From: Candidatus Hydrogenedentota bacterium
GTDB taxonomy: Bacteria > Hydrogenedentota > Hydrogenedentia > Hydrogenedentales > SLHB01
Assembly: GCA_007130675.1 (NCBI GenBank)
Contig: SLSB01000093.1
Location: 1 to 18,386, forward strand
Reading direction: 5' to 3'
DNA length: 18,386 bases
Below, piece by piece: positions 7,377-14,882 of this stretch. The position numbers and the translations under genes were made by a program. Numbering within the stretch: position 1 is the first letter of the stretch; each line of letters opens with the position of its first letter. The notes under the pieces were generated by a model that made no database searches, had not been told where the DNA came from, and saw only the letters and a list, made by a program, of their open reading frames with translations.

Positions 7377-7933
7377 AAGTGGCAGCCGCCTTTCTCCTGT
7401 TCGTGCTCACGTTTGTGGCAACCATCCTTTTGATGCTCTATTTCACCGGAAATCTGGATCAGGAAAGCATCGCCCGCCTGTTGAGACGCGGGGAGATGCC
7501 ACTGCTTGAACCCGCGCCCCGCGCACACGATGCCGACCCGCTCATGGCCGCCCTTCGAGAGAAAGAGCGGGCGTTGGCGGAGCGCGAGCGGCACATTGCC
7601 GAGGAAGAACGGCGCCTGGCCCTGATGCGCCAGGAACTCAGTACATTGCGAGATAATGTCGAGAGAATTCTGCGGGAAGTCGACGAATCGCTCGATGAGG
7701 CCGACGAGGCATATGGCGAGCGCATCCAGCGGGTGGCCGAGTCTATTGCAAGCATGGAAGCTCAAAATGCCGCCGAGACCCTGATGTCTGAATTGTTCAC
7801 GCCCCAGGAAGCCGCGGAGATTCTACAGCGGATTGAAGAAGATCGCACGCGCGGTAACATTCTGAATGAAATGACTCCCGAGAGAGCCGCACTGATACTT
7901 CAGGCACTGCGAAACCGCCGACACGGTTCTTAG
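7373..7933 (+). CDS. FlbB/MotE-like membrane-anchored coiled-coil flagellar protein
   Basis: The 186-residue product has an N-terminal membrane segment at about residues 4-24 and an Arg/Glu-rich coiled coil at about 58-125. A C-terminal MgtE-N-like module spans about 128-180 (FTPQEAAEILQRIEE, then ILNEMTPERAALILQALRN). This architecture matches MotE in rhizobia and FlbB in spirochetes, which sits at the same place after fliJ and organises the periplasmic collar around the stator. The start ATG overlaps the fliJ stop, so translation is coupled. The likely role is a periplasmic scaffold or chaperone for stator parts. That function is inferred from architecture and position, not from recognised catalytic residues. 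Confidence 0.75.
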   Translation: MKVAAAFLLFVLTFVATILLMLYFTGNLDQESIARLLRRGEMPLLEPAPRAHDADPLMAALREKERALAERERHIAEEERRLALMRQELSTLRDNVERILREVDESLDEADEAYGERIQRVAESIASMEAQNAAETLMSELFTPQEAAEILQRIEEDRTRGNILNEMTPERAALILQALRNRRHGS

Positions 7934-8222
7934 CACGCCCGCCCCCATCGCCCCCCTGTGCCTTTACCCGTGATCGGGGATGCCGACAGGATACAGGGGT
8001 ACACTTCGACACGAACCTAAGCTCTCTCTGCCAGCACCAGCCTTGTGTCCGTGGTGTTCTGGACTCATGGCGGGGTTCGCTCTGCCGCGTCGAGGGGCAT
8101 GTCTTTTCTTCTTTGCCAGCGATGCATCCTTGTGGTTCGATGGTCGGACCGCGGGGTGTTTCCAATAAGCGACCTGTGTCGGCTTCGTATTCGATTGAGC
8201 CAGGCACGATGGCGCATTTTGA
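7934..8222 (+). other. Intergenic region before fliK, no convincing gene
   Basis: This is the largest gap inside the flagellar cluster. Short open frames cross it, but their products are Cys/Arg-rich, lack a good ribosome binding site and resemble no family I know. No strong intrinsic terminator is visible; CCCGTGATCGGG is only a four-base-pair stem. No promoter with both boxes was found. The region may carry a leader or promoter for fliK-flgD-flgE, but the sequence alone does not show it. Confidence 0.5.
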
Positions 8223-8225
8223 ACG

Positions 8226-8238
8226 AAAGGAGGTGATC
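8226..8238 (+). promoter_or_regulatory. Extended Shine-Dalgarno sequence before fliK
   Basis: AAAGGAGGTGATC is complementary over all 13 bases to the conserved 3' end of 16S rRNA (GATCACCTCCTTT). The AGGAGG core ends seven bases before ATG 8241 and nine before GTG 8243. This is far longer than the four to six bases of most genes here and implies very strong ribosome recruitment. Confidence 0.8.
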
Positions 8239-8240
8239 TG

Positions 8241-8264
8241 ATGTGGATATTCAACCCGTATTAA
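8241..8264 (+). CDS. Possible seven-codon leader ORF overlapping the fliK start
   Basis: ATG 8241 lies at ideal distance from the extended SD and opens a frame encoding MWIFNPY, which stops at TAA 8262-8264. It overlaps the GTG of fliK (ATGTG). Its stop overlaps an in-frame fliK ATG at 8264 (TAATG), a classical re-initiation geometry. Whether it is translated cannot be told from sequence. The overlap could be chance. Confidence 0.3.
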   Translation: MWIFNPY

Positions 8265-10111
8265 TGCAGTTGCTTGAGTCAGGTCAGCCCGCCGGAGAAT
8301 TGCTGGCGAGGGGTCTGACCGCGGATGCGCTGGCTGCTGACGCCGGTGGCCGGCCATTTGCGCTGGTCTTGGCACACGAGGCAGCTCCTGCGCTCGCCGC
8401 GGCTACTGCCAGGCCGGTGCTTATTCTGCCGGATGGCAGTCTCGTGCTTGAGTTCGATGCGGCGCATATCCCTCCGGGAGGCGTAATAGTCTCGCCCTGT
8501 GGTTCGCAGGCGAGATATTCGGTCACAGGCGAATACGAGCCCGTGCCTGAAGCGGAAGCGGCGCAGGAAGCAAGTGGCGCGGGTCCGCCGATGGAGCTTG
8601 TTTCTCCCGGAGTGGGACCGCCGGAACCGCCTCGCACCCGTGCGGTGTATTCGGCTGAAAGCGGGGATGATGCAAGCGGCTCCGAGCCCGTTGCCGCGCC
8701 CCTCCGAAGCAGCGCAGCCTATCGCGTGGCAGGCAGCACAAGCGAGAGCTCGCCCGCGCAGGTTCGTTCGCATACGCTCACGGATGCTGCGGAACCTAAA
8801 CCGCCTGTCTCTGCGGAACCTCTGGTTTTCGGAAAGGCGGGTAGCCTGCCAGCGGATGAGGCGCAGTCGGTCAGCACGACTGTCCCCTCTTCGGTGAAAT
8901 ATGATGCCGAAAGCGTCGCGTTGGCCGTGCCGCAATCTGCCGGGCGAGCGCCTGAGCAGTTTTCGGGCGCAACCGACGGGCCGGTTAAGCAAACCGCGGA
9001 GCCGTTGCTTGTCCCGTTTGCTGCGCGTGGGCTTGCCGAAGCGGTTCCGGCTGAGTCTATCTTGGCCAGGCCGGCGCCCTCGGGCATGGATGCGCCCGCG
9101 GCAGGCGAAACGGCTGCTGCGCTCACGCAGAAAGGGCTGAAGGCAGAAATGCACGTGCTTTCGGCTGATTGTGCAACTGCGGGGGCTGCCGCAAGAAACC
9201 TCGAAGAAGCGGTGGCCGCTGGCCTGTTCGCAAGACCGGAGAAGAGCGCGATGCCTGCGGCTCGAGGCGTGCAATCCCTCGAAGAGCCGCTATCCGCACC
9301 TGTGGACACGCAATCTGCGGCGAAGCCGGTGTCTGCACCCGCAGATATGGAATCCGCGCAGAAGTGGGATATGTTTTACGGCGGGGGCGAATCCGAAACC
9401 CGTCATCCGCTTGAAGCAGAAACGGAAGCGCTGCCAGGCAGTAAGTCTGGCGAAATCACCGCGCGTTTCACGGCGGCGGCGAGGGCCCTCTCGGATGTTG
9501 CGACACCTGAATCCGCGGCGGAGTCGGCGCGTGGGCCTTTGCGCACGGTGCCGAACGAGCGCGTGCCCGGTCTTGAACCGGGGCTGCCAACGTTTGATGC
9601 GGTCGAAAGCACATCGCAGCCGCGGGGTGCTGATGCGGCAATGGAACACCACTTGCCGCGCGGCGCCGCGTTTCAGGACTCGATGACCGAATTGGCCGTT
9701 AAGAGCGTGCGCTATCTCGTCTCGGAAGGTGAGAAGACGCTGCGTGTTCGGCTGGTGCCTGAGTCTCTTGGCGAAGTGCGGGTCGAGATCGTGTCGACGC
9801 GGGACGAGCTTCACCTGAGACTGGTCTCCGGCAATCCGGCCGTTCGCGAAGCCCTGGAAAGCGGTTCGGAGGGGCTGCGCAACGCGCTTGCGCGCGACGG
9901 CGTCCATCTGGTTCGTGTGACCGTAAGTGCCGACGGCGGCGCTCACGATAGCCAGGGTGGGCTTTCCGGCCGGGGCTCCTGGAGTGACAACCACCACTCG
10001 CCGCGGCATTCCGGTTCGTGGCCGGGTTCCGGCGCGCAAGGCTGGACGGTGACGGAAAGGCGTGCCGAGCGCGGTGCGCACCATGAGGGCTCGCTGAGCG
10101 TCTATGTATGA
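8243..10111 (+). CDS. fliK: Flagellar hook-length control protein FliK
   Basis: FliK is exported during hook growth as a ruler and switches export from hook to filament subunits through FlhB. The 622-residue product is longer than many FliK proteins (about 400 residues in enterics). Residues about 90-470 are low in complexity and rich in Ala, Ser, Pro and Glu, with a local imperfect repeat (SAPVDTQSA / SAPADMESA). The conserved C-terminal domain lies at about 481-570, with LRVRLVPESLGEVRVEIV followed by LRNALARDGVHLVRVTVS, typical of FliK switch domains. A Gly/Ser/His-rich tail follows. The start may be GTG 8243 or ATG 8264. It precedes flgD by 68 bases, which include an imperfect hairpin at 10112-10137. 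Confidence 0.88.
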   Translation: MDIQPVLMQLLESGQPAGELLARGLTADALAADAGGRPFALVLAHEAAPALAAATARPVLILPDGSLVLEFDAAHIPPGGVIVSPCGSQARYSVTGEYEPVPEAEAAQEASGAGPPMELVSPGVGPPEPPRTRAVYSAESGDDASGSEPVAAPLRSSAAYRVAGSTSESSPAQVRSHTLTDAAEPKPPVSAEPLVFGKAGSLPADEAQSVSTTVPSSVKYDAESVALAVPQSAGRAPEQFSGATDGPVKQTAEPLLVPFAARGLAEAVPAESILARPAPSGMDAPAAGETAAALTQKGLKAEMHVLSADCATAGAAARNLEEAVAAGLFARPEKSAMPAARGVQSLEEPLSAPVDTQSAAKPVSAPADMESAQKWDMFYGGGESETRHPLEAETEALPGSKSGEITARFTAAARALSDVATPESAAESARGPLRTVPNERVPGLEPGLPTFDAVESTSQPRGADAAMEHHLPRGAAFQDSMTELAVKSVRYLVSEGEKTLRVRLVPESLGEVRVEIVSTRDELHLRLVSGNPAVREALESGSEGLRNALARDGVHLVRVTVSADGGAHDSQGGLSGRGSWSDNHHSPRHSGSWPGSGAQGWTVTERRAERGAHHEGSLSVYV

Positions 10112-10137
10112 CCGCCCTACCCGACGGGCAGGTGCGG
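10112..10137 (+). other. Imperfect stem-loop between fliK and flgD
   Basis: CCGC-CCT-(A)-CCC pairs with GGG-(C)-AGG-(T)-GCGG around a GAC loop, starting right after the fliK stop. There is no following T tract, so it is not a convincing terminator. It may influence mRNA stability or be chance in GC-rich DNA. Confidence 0.3.
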
Positions 10138-10179
10138 TTAAGCGCCTGGCTGGCGTAACTGTAACGAAAGGAGGAAGAT

Positions 10180-10734
10180 ATGAACGCGCTGGTTGCCATT
10201 CGAGGCAATTTCACCGGCGATCTGAGCTCAACGCGCGGAGAGCGCCTGCAGGCTTCCCGGGAAATGCGTTCCATGTCGGACGCACGGGTGGCGCACGTGC
10301 TGAAACGGGCTGGGCTGATGCAAAAGAGCGAAAGCACCGGGGTGGCCCACCGGATGGCCAATGACCTCGACCGCGATGCCTTTCTGCATCTTCTGGTGAT
10401 GCAAATGCAGCACCAGGATCCCCTGAATCCCGTGGACAACACCGATATGGTGGCACAACTGGCTCAGTTTGCCGCGCTCGAGCAGATGACGAATCTCAAC
10501 GAGAGCTTCGATATGCTCAGTGGGAATTTCGACCAGTTGAATTTCATCTCGGCCAGTGGGTTGATCGGCCGTCACGTGACCGGCGTCGATGACGCAGGCA
10601 ACGTGATACAGGGCATGGTCGACACCGTTCACCTTGATGAAAGCGTCGTGTACCTCAATGTCGAGGGGCAGTTGCTCTCGATGGCCGGTGTCATCGGCAT
10701 GGGCGCGCCGCCAAGCACGGGAGAAGAACCATGA
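10180..10734 (+). CDS. flgD: Flagellar hook capping protein FlgD
   Basis: FlgD caps the growing hook and is needed for FlgE polymerisation. The 184-residue product starts at ATG 10180, five bases after AAAGGAGG. The diagnostic block spans about residues 65-110 (DRDAFLHLLVMQMQHQDPLNP, DNTDMVAQLAQFAALEQMTNLN). About 60 variable residues precede it. The C-terminal part (SGLIGRHVTGVDDAGNVIQG onward) is only about 65 residues long, so the large tudor/Fn3 cap domain of enteric FlgD is mostly missing, as in short FlgD proteins of Gram-positive bacteria. It overlaps the next gene by ATGA and lies in the usual fliK-flgD-flgE order. Confidence 0.93.
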   Translation: MNALVAIRGNFTGDLSSTRGERLQASREMRSMSDARVAHVLKRAGLMQKSESTGVAHRMANDLDRDAFLHLLVMQMQHQDPLNPVDNTDMVAQLAQFAALEQMTNLNESFDMLSGNFDQLNFISASGLIGRHVTGVDDAGNVIQGMVDTVHLDESVVYLNVEGQLLSMAGVIGMGAPPSTGEEP

Positions 10735-11135
10735 TTGAGCATGTGAAACTTGCAAACGTGCAGGGCATTGACCCACGGGCAGCGCCGCCCAAGACGGGGC
10801 CAAAGGTGCAGCACGCGCCTTTTGCCGATCTCTTGGCGCAGGCGCAGCGGACGCATTCGATGCTGCGGTTCTCGGCGCATGCCATGCAACGGCTCGACGA
10901 GCGGAATATCACGCTTTCTGAGCCGGCGAAAGCCGCGCTGCAACAAGGCCTCGAGCGTGCCGCTGCCAAAGGCTCGCGGGAGACGCTGCTTCTCACCGAA
11001 GATGCGGCGTTCGTGGTGAGCGTCCCCAACCGGACCGTGATAACGGCTGTTCCTCGAGGAGAGCTCGATGACGCCGTATTCACCAATATCGATAGTGCCG
11101 TAGTCATGGCTCCGAACATGGCAGGGCACGGATGA
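10731..11135 (+). CDS. Flagellar operon protein, TIGR02530 type
   Basis: The 134-residue product matches the small uncharacterised family known as flagellar operon protein TIGR02530. That family is typically found between flgD and flgE in Firmicutes and other deep-branching phyla. The recognisable segments are LRFSAHAMQRLDERNITLSE, then a helix and KGSRETLLLTEDAAFVVSV, then NRTVITAVPRGELDDAVFTNIDSAVV. The first 40 residues are variable and Pro-rich. There is no signal peptide or membrane segment. Its molecular role is unknown to me; location implies a part in hook assembly. The ATG overlaps the flgD stop, indicating coupled translation. Confidence 0.85.
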   Translation: MIEHVKLANVQGIDPRAAPPKTGPKVQHAPFADLLAQAQRTHSMLRFSAHAMQRLDERNITLSEPAKAALQQGLERAAAKGSRETLLLTEDAAFVVSVPNRTVITAVPRGELDDAVFTNIDSAVVMAPNMAGHG

Positions 11136-11161
11136 GCATGATCGTACGAAACACAGAAACA

Positions 11162-11187
11162 GGGCCGGACCCCGCGCGGGGAGGCCC
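11162..11187 (+). other. GC-rich two-part hairpin before flgE
   Basis: GGGCC (11162-11166) pairs with GGCCC (11183-11187), and inside it CCCC (11170-11173) pairs with GGGG (11178-11181) around GCGC. It lies between the TIGR02530 gene and flgE. No T tract follows, so it looks more like an mRNA-processing or stability element, or a weak attenuator, than a terminator. Confidence 0.45.
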
Positions 11188-11235
11188 TCGTGCCGCTGAC
11201 TGACCGACGCGGCGCACAACAGGAGGGTATGTGAA

Positions 11236-12558
11236 ATGGGTACTGCGATCTATACAGGCGTAACCGGCCTGCAAACACACCAGCGGCGCATGGATGTCAT
11301 CGCCGCCAATATTGCCAACGTGAACACACCAGGATATCGGGCCGCGCGCGCGCTATTCCAGGATCTCTTTTCGCAGACGCTGGAAGGTGGACGGGGGCCG
11401 GTAAACGGCTTCGGCGGCTCGAACCCGGTGCAAATCGGGCTGGGCGTGCAGTTGGGCTCGATCGACACCATTCATCAGCAAGGGTCGCTTCAGACGACCG
11501 GAAACAACTCGGATCTGGCCATCCAGGGCAGCGGGTTCTTCGTGCTGAGCAATGGCGGGGGAGGACTCTACTATACCCGTGACGGTTCGTTCACTTTGAA
11601 TGCCCTTGGGCAGTTGATCGACCCCGCCACCGGTATGCGAGTTCAAGGATATCTGGTGGACGAGGCCGGCGAGGTGAACGTGGGCGCGACCCCCACTGAT
11701 ATTGAAGTTCCTGTGGGGGGTACGTCTATTGTGCGCGCCACGGAACAGGTGGTCGTGCGTGGAAACCTCGACTCGCGCGCTGCTGCAGGAGCCACCGTGC
11801 AACGCAGGGTAAATGTGTTCGATTCGCTCGGGACGCCACGCGAGTTGATGACGACATTCGAGAAGATTCCTCAGGTGAACGTCGGTGGGACGAATTACAA
11901 CGCATGGTCCTATGCCGTCGAATATACAAACACCGACAGCCCGCCCGTTACCACTCAGGTCGGCGAGGGGGTGATCTTGTTTGATGACGACGGTGCATTC
12001 TTCGACGAAGGGACCCTTGTGGGCGGAGTCTTTACGTCGCGTCCGCCCGGCGCCCCCCAGGTGTCGGTGCCGCTGGCAGCGTTTGGCTCGCTGGATTCCT
12101 ACCCCGAGACACCGTTCGAGTTCGAGATGGATTTCTCGCCGGTGACCGAGCTGGCCTCGGACAGCGATGTGAGCGTCACGAATCAGGACGGGTTCTCGCG
12201 GGGTACGCTCGAAAGCTTCAATATTGCCCGTGACGGCACGATCAACGGCGTGTTCTCGAATGGGTTGACCCGTGTCATCGGTCAGATTGCCCTGGCGTCT
12301 TTTGCGAACGTCGGCGGCCTCGAGCGCGATGGCAGCAATCTCTTCCGCGACACCCCGGCGTCCGGTACGCCGCAGATCGGGCTGCCCAATACGGGCGGCC
12401 GCGGGCAGGTGTCCGGAGGTGTTCTCGAGGGCTCGAACGTGGACTTGGGCACCGAATTCAGCAATCTGATTGTCACGCAACGCGGGTTCCAGGCAAATGC
12501 GCGGACGATCACGACCGCTGATACGCTGCTTCAAGAAACAGTCAATCTGGTTCGATAG
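11236..12558 (+). CDS. flgE: Flagellar hook protein FlgE
   Basis: FlgE polymerises into the hook, the universal joint between rod and filament. The 440-residue product starts at ATG 11236, eight bases after AGGAGGG. The N-terminus has the signature MDVIAANIANVNTPGYRAAR at about residues 19-38. The D1 region (NSDLAIQGSGFFVLSNGG, YYTRDGSFTLNALGQLIDP) is typical of hook and FlgG-type proteins. The C-terminal helix contains SNVDLGTEFSNLIVTQRGFQANARTITTAD, the FlgE/F/G end motif. Its size and the central variable domain fit FlgE rather than FlgG (about 260 residues). It contains no Cys, so the spirochete lysinoalanine cross-link seems unavailable. A strong terminator follows. Confidence 0.94.
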   Translation: MGTAIYTGVTGLQTHQRRMDVIAANIANVNTPGYRAARALFQDLFSQTLEGGRGPVNGFGGSNPVQIGLGVQLGSIDTIHQQGSLQTTGNNSDLAIQGSGFFVLSNGGGGLYYTRDGSFTLNALGQLIDPATGMRVQGYLVDEAGEVNVGATPTDIEVPVGGTSIVRATEQVVVRGNLDSRAAAGATVQRRVNVFDSLGTPRELMTTFEKIPQVNVGGTNYNAWSYAVEYTNTDSPPVTTQVGEGVILFDDDGAFFDEGTLVGGVFTSRPPGAPQVSVPLAAFGSLDSYPETPFEFEMDFSPVTELASDSDVSVTNQDGFSRGTLESFNIARDGTINGVFSNGLTRVIGQIALASFANVGGLERDGSNLFRDTPASGTPQIGLPNTGGRGQVSGGVLEGSNVDLGTEFSNLIVTQRGFQANARTITTADTLLQETVNLVR

Positions 12559-12582
12559 CACCTCGTGGTAGAAGTGGCTGAG

Positions 12583-12640
12583 ATTCCGGGATGGCGCGCG
12601 GATTTGTCCGTGCGCCGTCCCGGAATGCAGGTTTCTTTGT
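12583..12640 (+). terminator. Strong intrinsic terminator after flgE
   Basis: Two 20-base arms (12583-12602 and 12607-12626) pair along their whole length around a four-base TTTG loop, with 18 Watson-Crick pairs and two G-T wobbles. The stem is followed by a T-rich stretch (TTTCTTTG, 12632-12639). It probably ends the flgB-flgE transcript and separates motA from it. Confidence 0.85.
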
Positions 12641-12691
12641 AACTCTGGCGCCCGTTTTCCTGGTTTGAGCCCATTGAATTTCGGGTTTGAG

Positions 12692-12720
12692 TTGTGGGTT
12701 CACGGCAGGGGTGCTAGAAT
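12692..12720 (+). promoter_or_regulatory. Likely promoter of the motA operon
   Basis: TTGTGG (12692-12697) and TAGAAT (12715-12720) are spaced 17 bases apart, a plausible sigma-70-type pair. Transcription would begin near 12727, about 50 bases before motA. A 10-base direct repeat TGGGTTCACG (12695-12704 and 12737-12746) overlaps the -35 and follows the start site, exactly 42 bases apart, and could be an operator. The preceding terminator makes a promoter here necessary. Confidence 0.5.
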
Positions 12721-12778
12721 ACCTGTAGAACCTGCATGGGTTCACGCGAAAAGGGGTGTCCAGCAAAAGGCGTAGCGT

Positions 12779-13546
12779 ATGGATATCGCGACACTGGTGG
12801 GTCTAGTTTCCGGGATAACCCTCGTACTTGTCTCGATCATTATGGGTGGCAATCCAACCGTGTTTTGGAGTGTGCCGTCCTTGGTGGTCGTGATGGGCGG
12901 CACGCTTGCCGCCACGCTTATCAATTTCCCCCTGGGAGATGTGCTGAGCGTGCTGAATACGGTGAGAAATGCGTTTTTTCATAAGAGCAATCCCCCCGAA
13001 AGTCTGATTCCGAAGCTGGTCAGTTTTGCAACGATCGCACGCCGCGAGGGCATTCTGGCGCTCGAGTCTCATGCCAGCGAAGCCGGGGACGAGTTTCTCG
13101 AGAAAAGCGTTCAATTGGCAGTTGACGGCACGGCACCGGAGCTCATAAAGGATATTCTGACCACCGAGCTGGCCTTCATGGAAGACCGGCACGCGATGGG
13201 GCAGGCGATCCTTTTGGCCATGGGCACGTTTTCGCCTGCATTTGGCATGATAGGCACGCTTATTGGATTGGTTCAGATGCTTGCCACGCTGGACGATCCC
13301 TCGACAATTGGCGAGGGCATGGCTATTGCGTTGCTTACGACCTTGTATGGTGCGCTGATGGCGAATGTGGTTTTCTTGCCCGCTGCGGGCAAGCTCAAGG
13401 TGCGCACGAGCAATGAACTTCTTGCGAAGGAACTGGTGATCGAAGGCATTTTATCGATTCAGTCTGGGGACAACCCCCGGGTTGTCGAGCAGAAACTCAA
13501 GGCGTTCGTATCGCCGGCGGTGCGGCGCCAGGTCAGCGCAGCATAG
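12779..13546 (+). CDS. motA: Flagellar stator protein MotA
   Basis: MotA forms the five-subunit ring of the stator that is turned by ion flow and pushes on FliG. The 255-residue product starts at ATG 12779 with a weak AAAAGG SD. It has four membrane segments: about 3-23, 30-50, 148-170 and 180-202. The cytoplasmic loop has the conserved ARREGILALE segment with the torque-relevant Arg and Glu. Two functional prolines are present, Pro153 in TFSPAFGMIGTLIGLVQML and Pro201 in FLPAAGKL. Length and content are complete. motB starts one base after its stop, a standard coupled pair. Confidence 0.96.
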   Translation: MDIATLVGLVSGITLVLVSIIMGGNPTVFWSVPSLVVVMGGTLAATLINFPLGDVLSVLNTVRNAFFHKSNPPESLIPKLVSFATIARREGILALESHASEAGDEFLEKSVQLAVDGTAPELIKDILTTELAFMEDRHAMGQAILLAMGTFSPAFGMIGTLIGLVQMLATLDDPSTIGEGMAIALLTTLYGALMANVVFLPAAGKLKVRTSNELLAKELVIEGILSIQSGDNPRVVEQKLKAFVSPAVRRQVSAA

Positions 13547-13547
13547 T

Positions 13548-14324
13548 ATGTCACGAGACAAACGAAAGAAAGGAAGCGACGAGCCGGGCGGGGCGCCCGC
13601 GTGGATGGTGACCTACGGCGATATGATGAGCCTGCTGCTGTGCTTTTTCGTCTTGTTGCTGTCGTTTTCGACCATCAGCGAGAAGAAGTACAGCAGAGCC
13701 ATTCAGTCGCTCAAGGGGGCGCTCGGAGTGTTGCCCAGACATACATCGGTCATTCAGCCATTGCCGGTCGAGCAATTGCACCCGCGGCGGCCGCGCAGCA
13801 TCGAGCGTGTAGCCCGGATGATTCGTGAGCGGATGCTGATCAACAACAGGGCCCACGACGTCGACGTCGAATTCGACGAAGAAGGGGGTCTTAAGATCAA
13901 CCTGCCGAGCCGTATATTGTTCGAAACGGCCAGGGCCGACCTCATGCCGGATGCGTTTCCCGTGCTCGAAGATATTGGGGCCGTGTTAAAGGATTTGCCG
14001 GGTGCGCGCATCGAGGTTCGCGGGCATACGGACATCCGTCCCTTGATCAGCGGGGGGAGGTTCGAGGACAATTACCATTTGAGCTACGCCAGGGCGAAAA
14101 GTGTTATGGATTTCATCCATGAGCGCTCGGAGATTCCGTTAGCTGCCTTCGAGGTCATCGCCTGCGGGCCTTCGCAACCCATCGCGACCAATGAGACGGA
14201 AGAGGGTATGCAGAAGAACCGGCGGGTGGAACTGTATGTGCGCGGGGATTTTTCCGACGAGGCGACCGAGGATTTGCGCCGCGCGATCGATGATTTGGAA
14301 CGCACTTTTGAGAGCGGCCCGTAA
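13548..14324 (+). CDS. motB: Flagellar stator protein MotB
   Basis: MotB is the ion-carrying, peptidoglycan-anchored stator subunit. From ATG 13548, one base after motA, the product has 258 residues. The plug/TM segment has PAWMVTYGDMMSLLLCFFVLL at about 17-37. The ion-binding Asp is residue 25 (YGD). The Phe/Leu-rich helix alone does not settle whether protons or sodium are used. The OmpA-like peptidoglycan-binding domain (about 115-240) has FETARADLMPDAFPVLEDIG, VRGHTDIRP and NRRVELYV. A long frame extends upstream into motA, but the earlier starts would add residues antisense to no known motif, so 13548 is chosen. Confidence 0.96.
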   Translation: MSRDKRKKGSDEPGGAPAWMVTYGDMMSLLLCFFVLLLSFSTISEKKYSRAIQSLKGALGVLPRHTSVIQPLPVEQLHPRRPRSIERVARMIRERMLINNRAHDVDVEFDEEGGLKINLPSRILFETARADLMPDAFPVLEDIGAVLKDLPGARIEVRGHTDIRPLISGGRFEDNYHLSYARAKSVMDFIHERSEIPLAAFEVIACGPSQPIATNETEEGMQKNRRVELYVRGDFSDEATEDLRRAIDDLERTFESGP

Positions 14325-14345
14325 CAATGAACGAGGTATGCCGGT

Positions 14346-14882
14346 ATGTCTGATGAACAACCGCTCCCTACTCCAGCGAAGAAATCGTCTTTTATGAGCA
14401 CGCTTATCTGGCTGGGTGTTGCCATGATGACGGCCGCCCTGGGCGCGGTCCTGTTGTATCTGTTCGTTCTAAGACCCATGCTGTCAGGGGCGGGCCCGGA
14501 GGATATCGCTCTGGAAGATAAGCTGAATCCGCATGCGATTACGGTGGATTTCGAAGAGTCGGTGGCCTCGGTGCGGATGCCTCCGGACAGCCAGCTCCCC
14601 GCGGCGCTGCTGTCTTTCGCGGTTTCGCTCGAGTGCAACAACCGGGCGACGGCGGAACTGGTGCAACGTCACATAGCGCGCTTCACCGACATGATTAACA
14701 AACAGCACGAGTTCCGCGAGCGCGCGGAATTGGATGATCCGCGCGTGAAAGCGGCAATTCAGCAAACCATTCTCCTTGAGGCGAACACCATTTTGAAGCA
14801 ATTGCAGCCGGGCGCCGCCGACCCCAATATTCGGGTGACAGACGTGTTTCACAGGCGCTTCCTCATAAGCGATCAGTTGTGA
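14346..14882 (+). CDS. fliL: Flagellar basal body-associated protein FliL
   Basis: FliL is a single-pass membrane protein that surrounds and supports the stator. The 178-residue product starts at ATG 14346, eight bases after GAGGT. It has a short cytoplasmic N-terminus and a membrane segment at about 18-43 (LIWLGVAMMTAALGAVLLYLF). A periplasmic domain follows with LLSFAVSLECNNRATAELVQ and DPRVKAAIQQTILLEANTILKQLQ, ending in VTDVFHRRFLISDQL. This topology and end match FliL. The stop overlaps the fliN ATG (TGATG), so the two are coupled. Related clusters have fliM next, which is not present here. Confidence 0.88.
   Translation: MSDEQPLPTPAKKSSFMSTLIWLGVAMMTAALGAVLLYLFVLRPMLSGAGPEDIALEDKLNPHAITVDFEESVASVRMPPDSQLPAALLSFAVSLECNNRATAELVQRHIARFTDMINKQHEFRERAELDDPRVKAAIQQTILLEANTILKQLQPGAADPNIRVTDVFHRRFLISDQL

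Noticed and set aside
8202..8217. Sigma-54-like AGGCACGATGGCGCAT before fliK
   Set aside because: The GG-to-GC distance is one base short of the strict sigma-54 spacing.
7980..8236. Two short plus-strand open frames in the gap before fliK
   Set aside because: No ribosome binding site, odd Cys/Phe/Arg composition and mutual overlap in different frames.
8279..9274. Minus-strand open frame (331 codons) opposite fliK
   Set aside because: Arg/Cys/His-rich composition and full overlap with the low-complexity part of fliK indicate a shadow frame.
11353..12561. Minus-strand open frame (402 codons) opposite flgE
   Set aside because: No recognisable domain, and flgE on the other strand is certain.
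12646..12661. TGGCGCCCGTTTTCCT as a sigma-54 site before motA
   Set aside because: The invariant GC of the -12 element is CC here.
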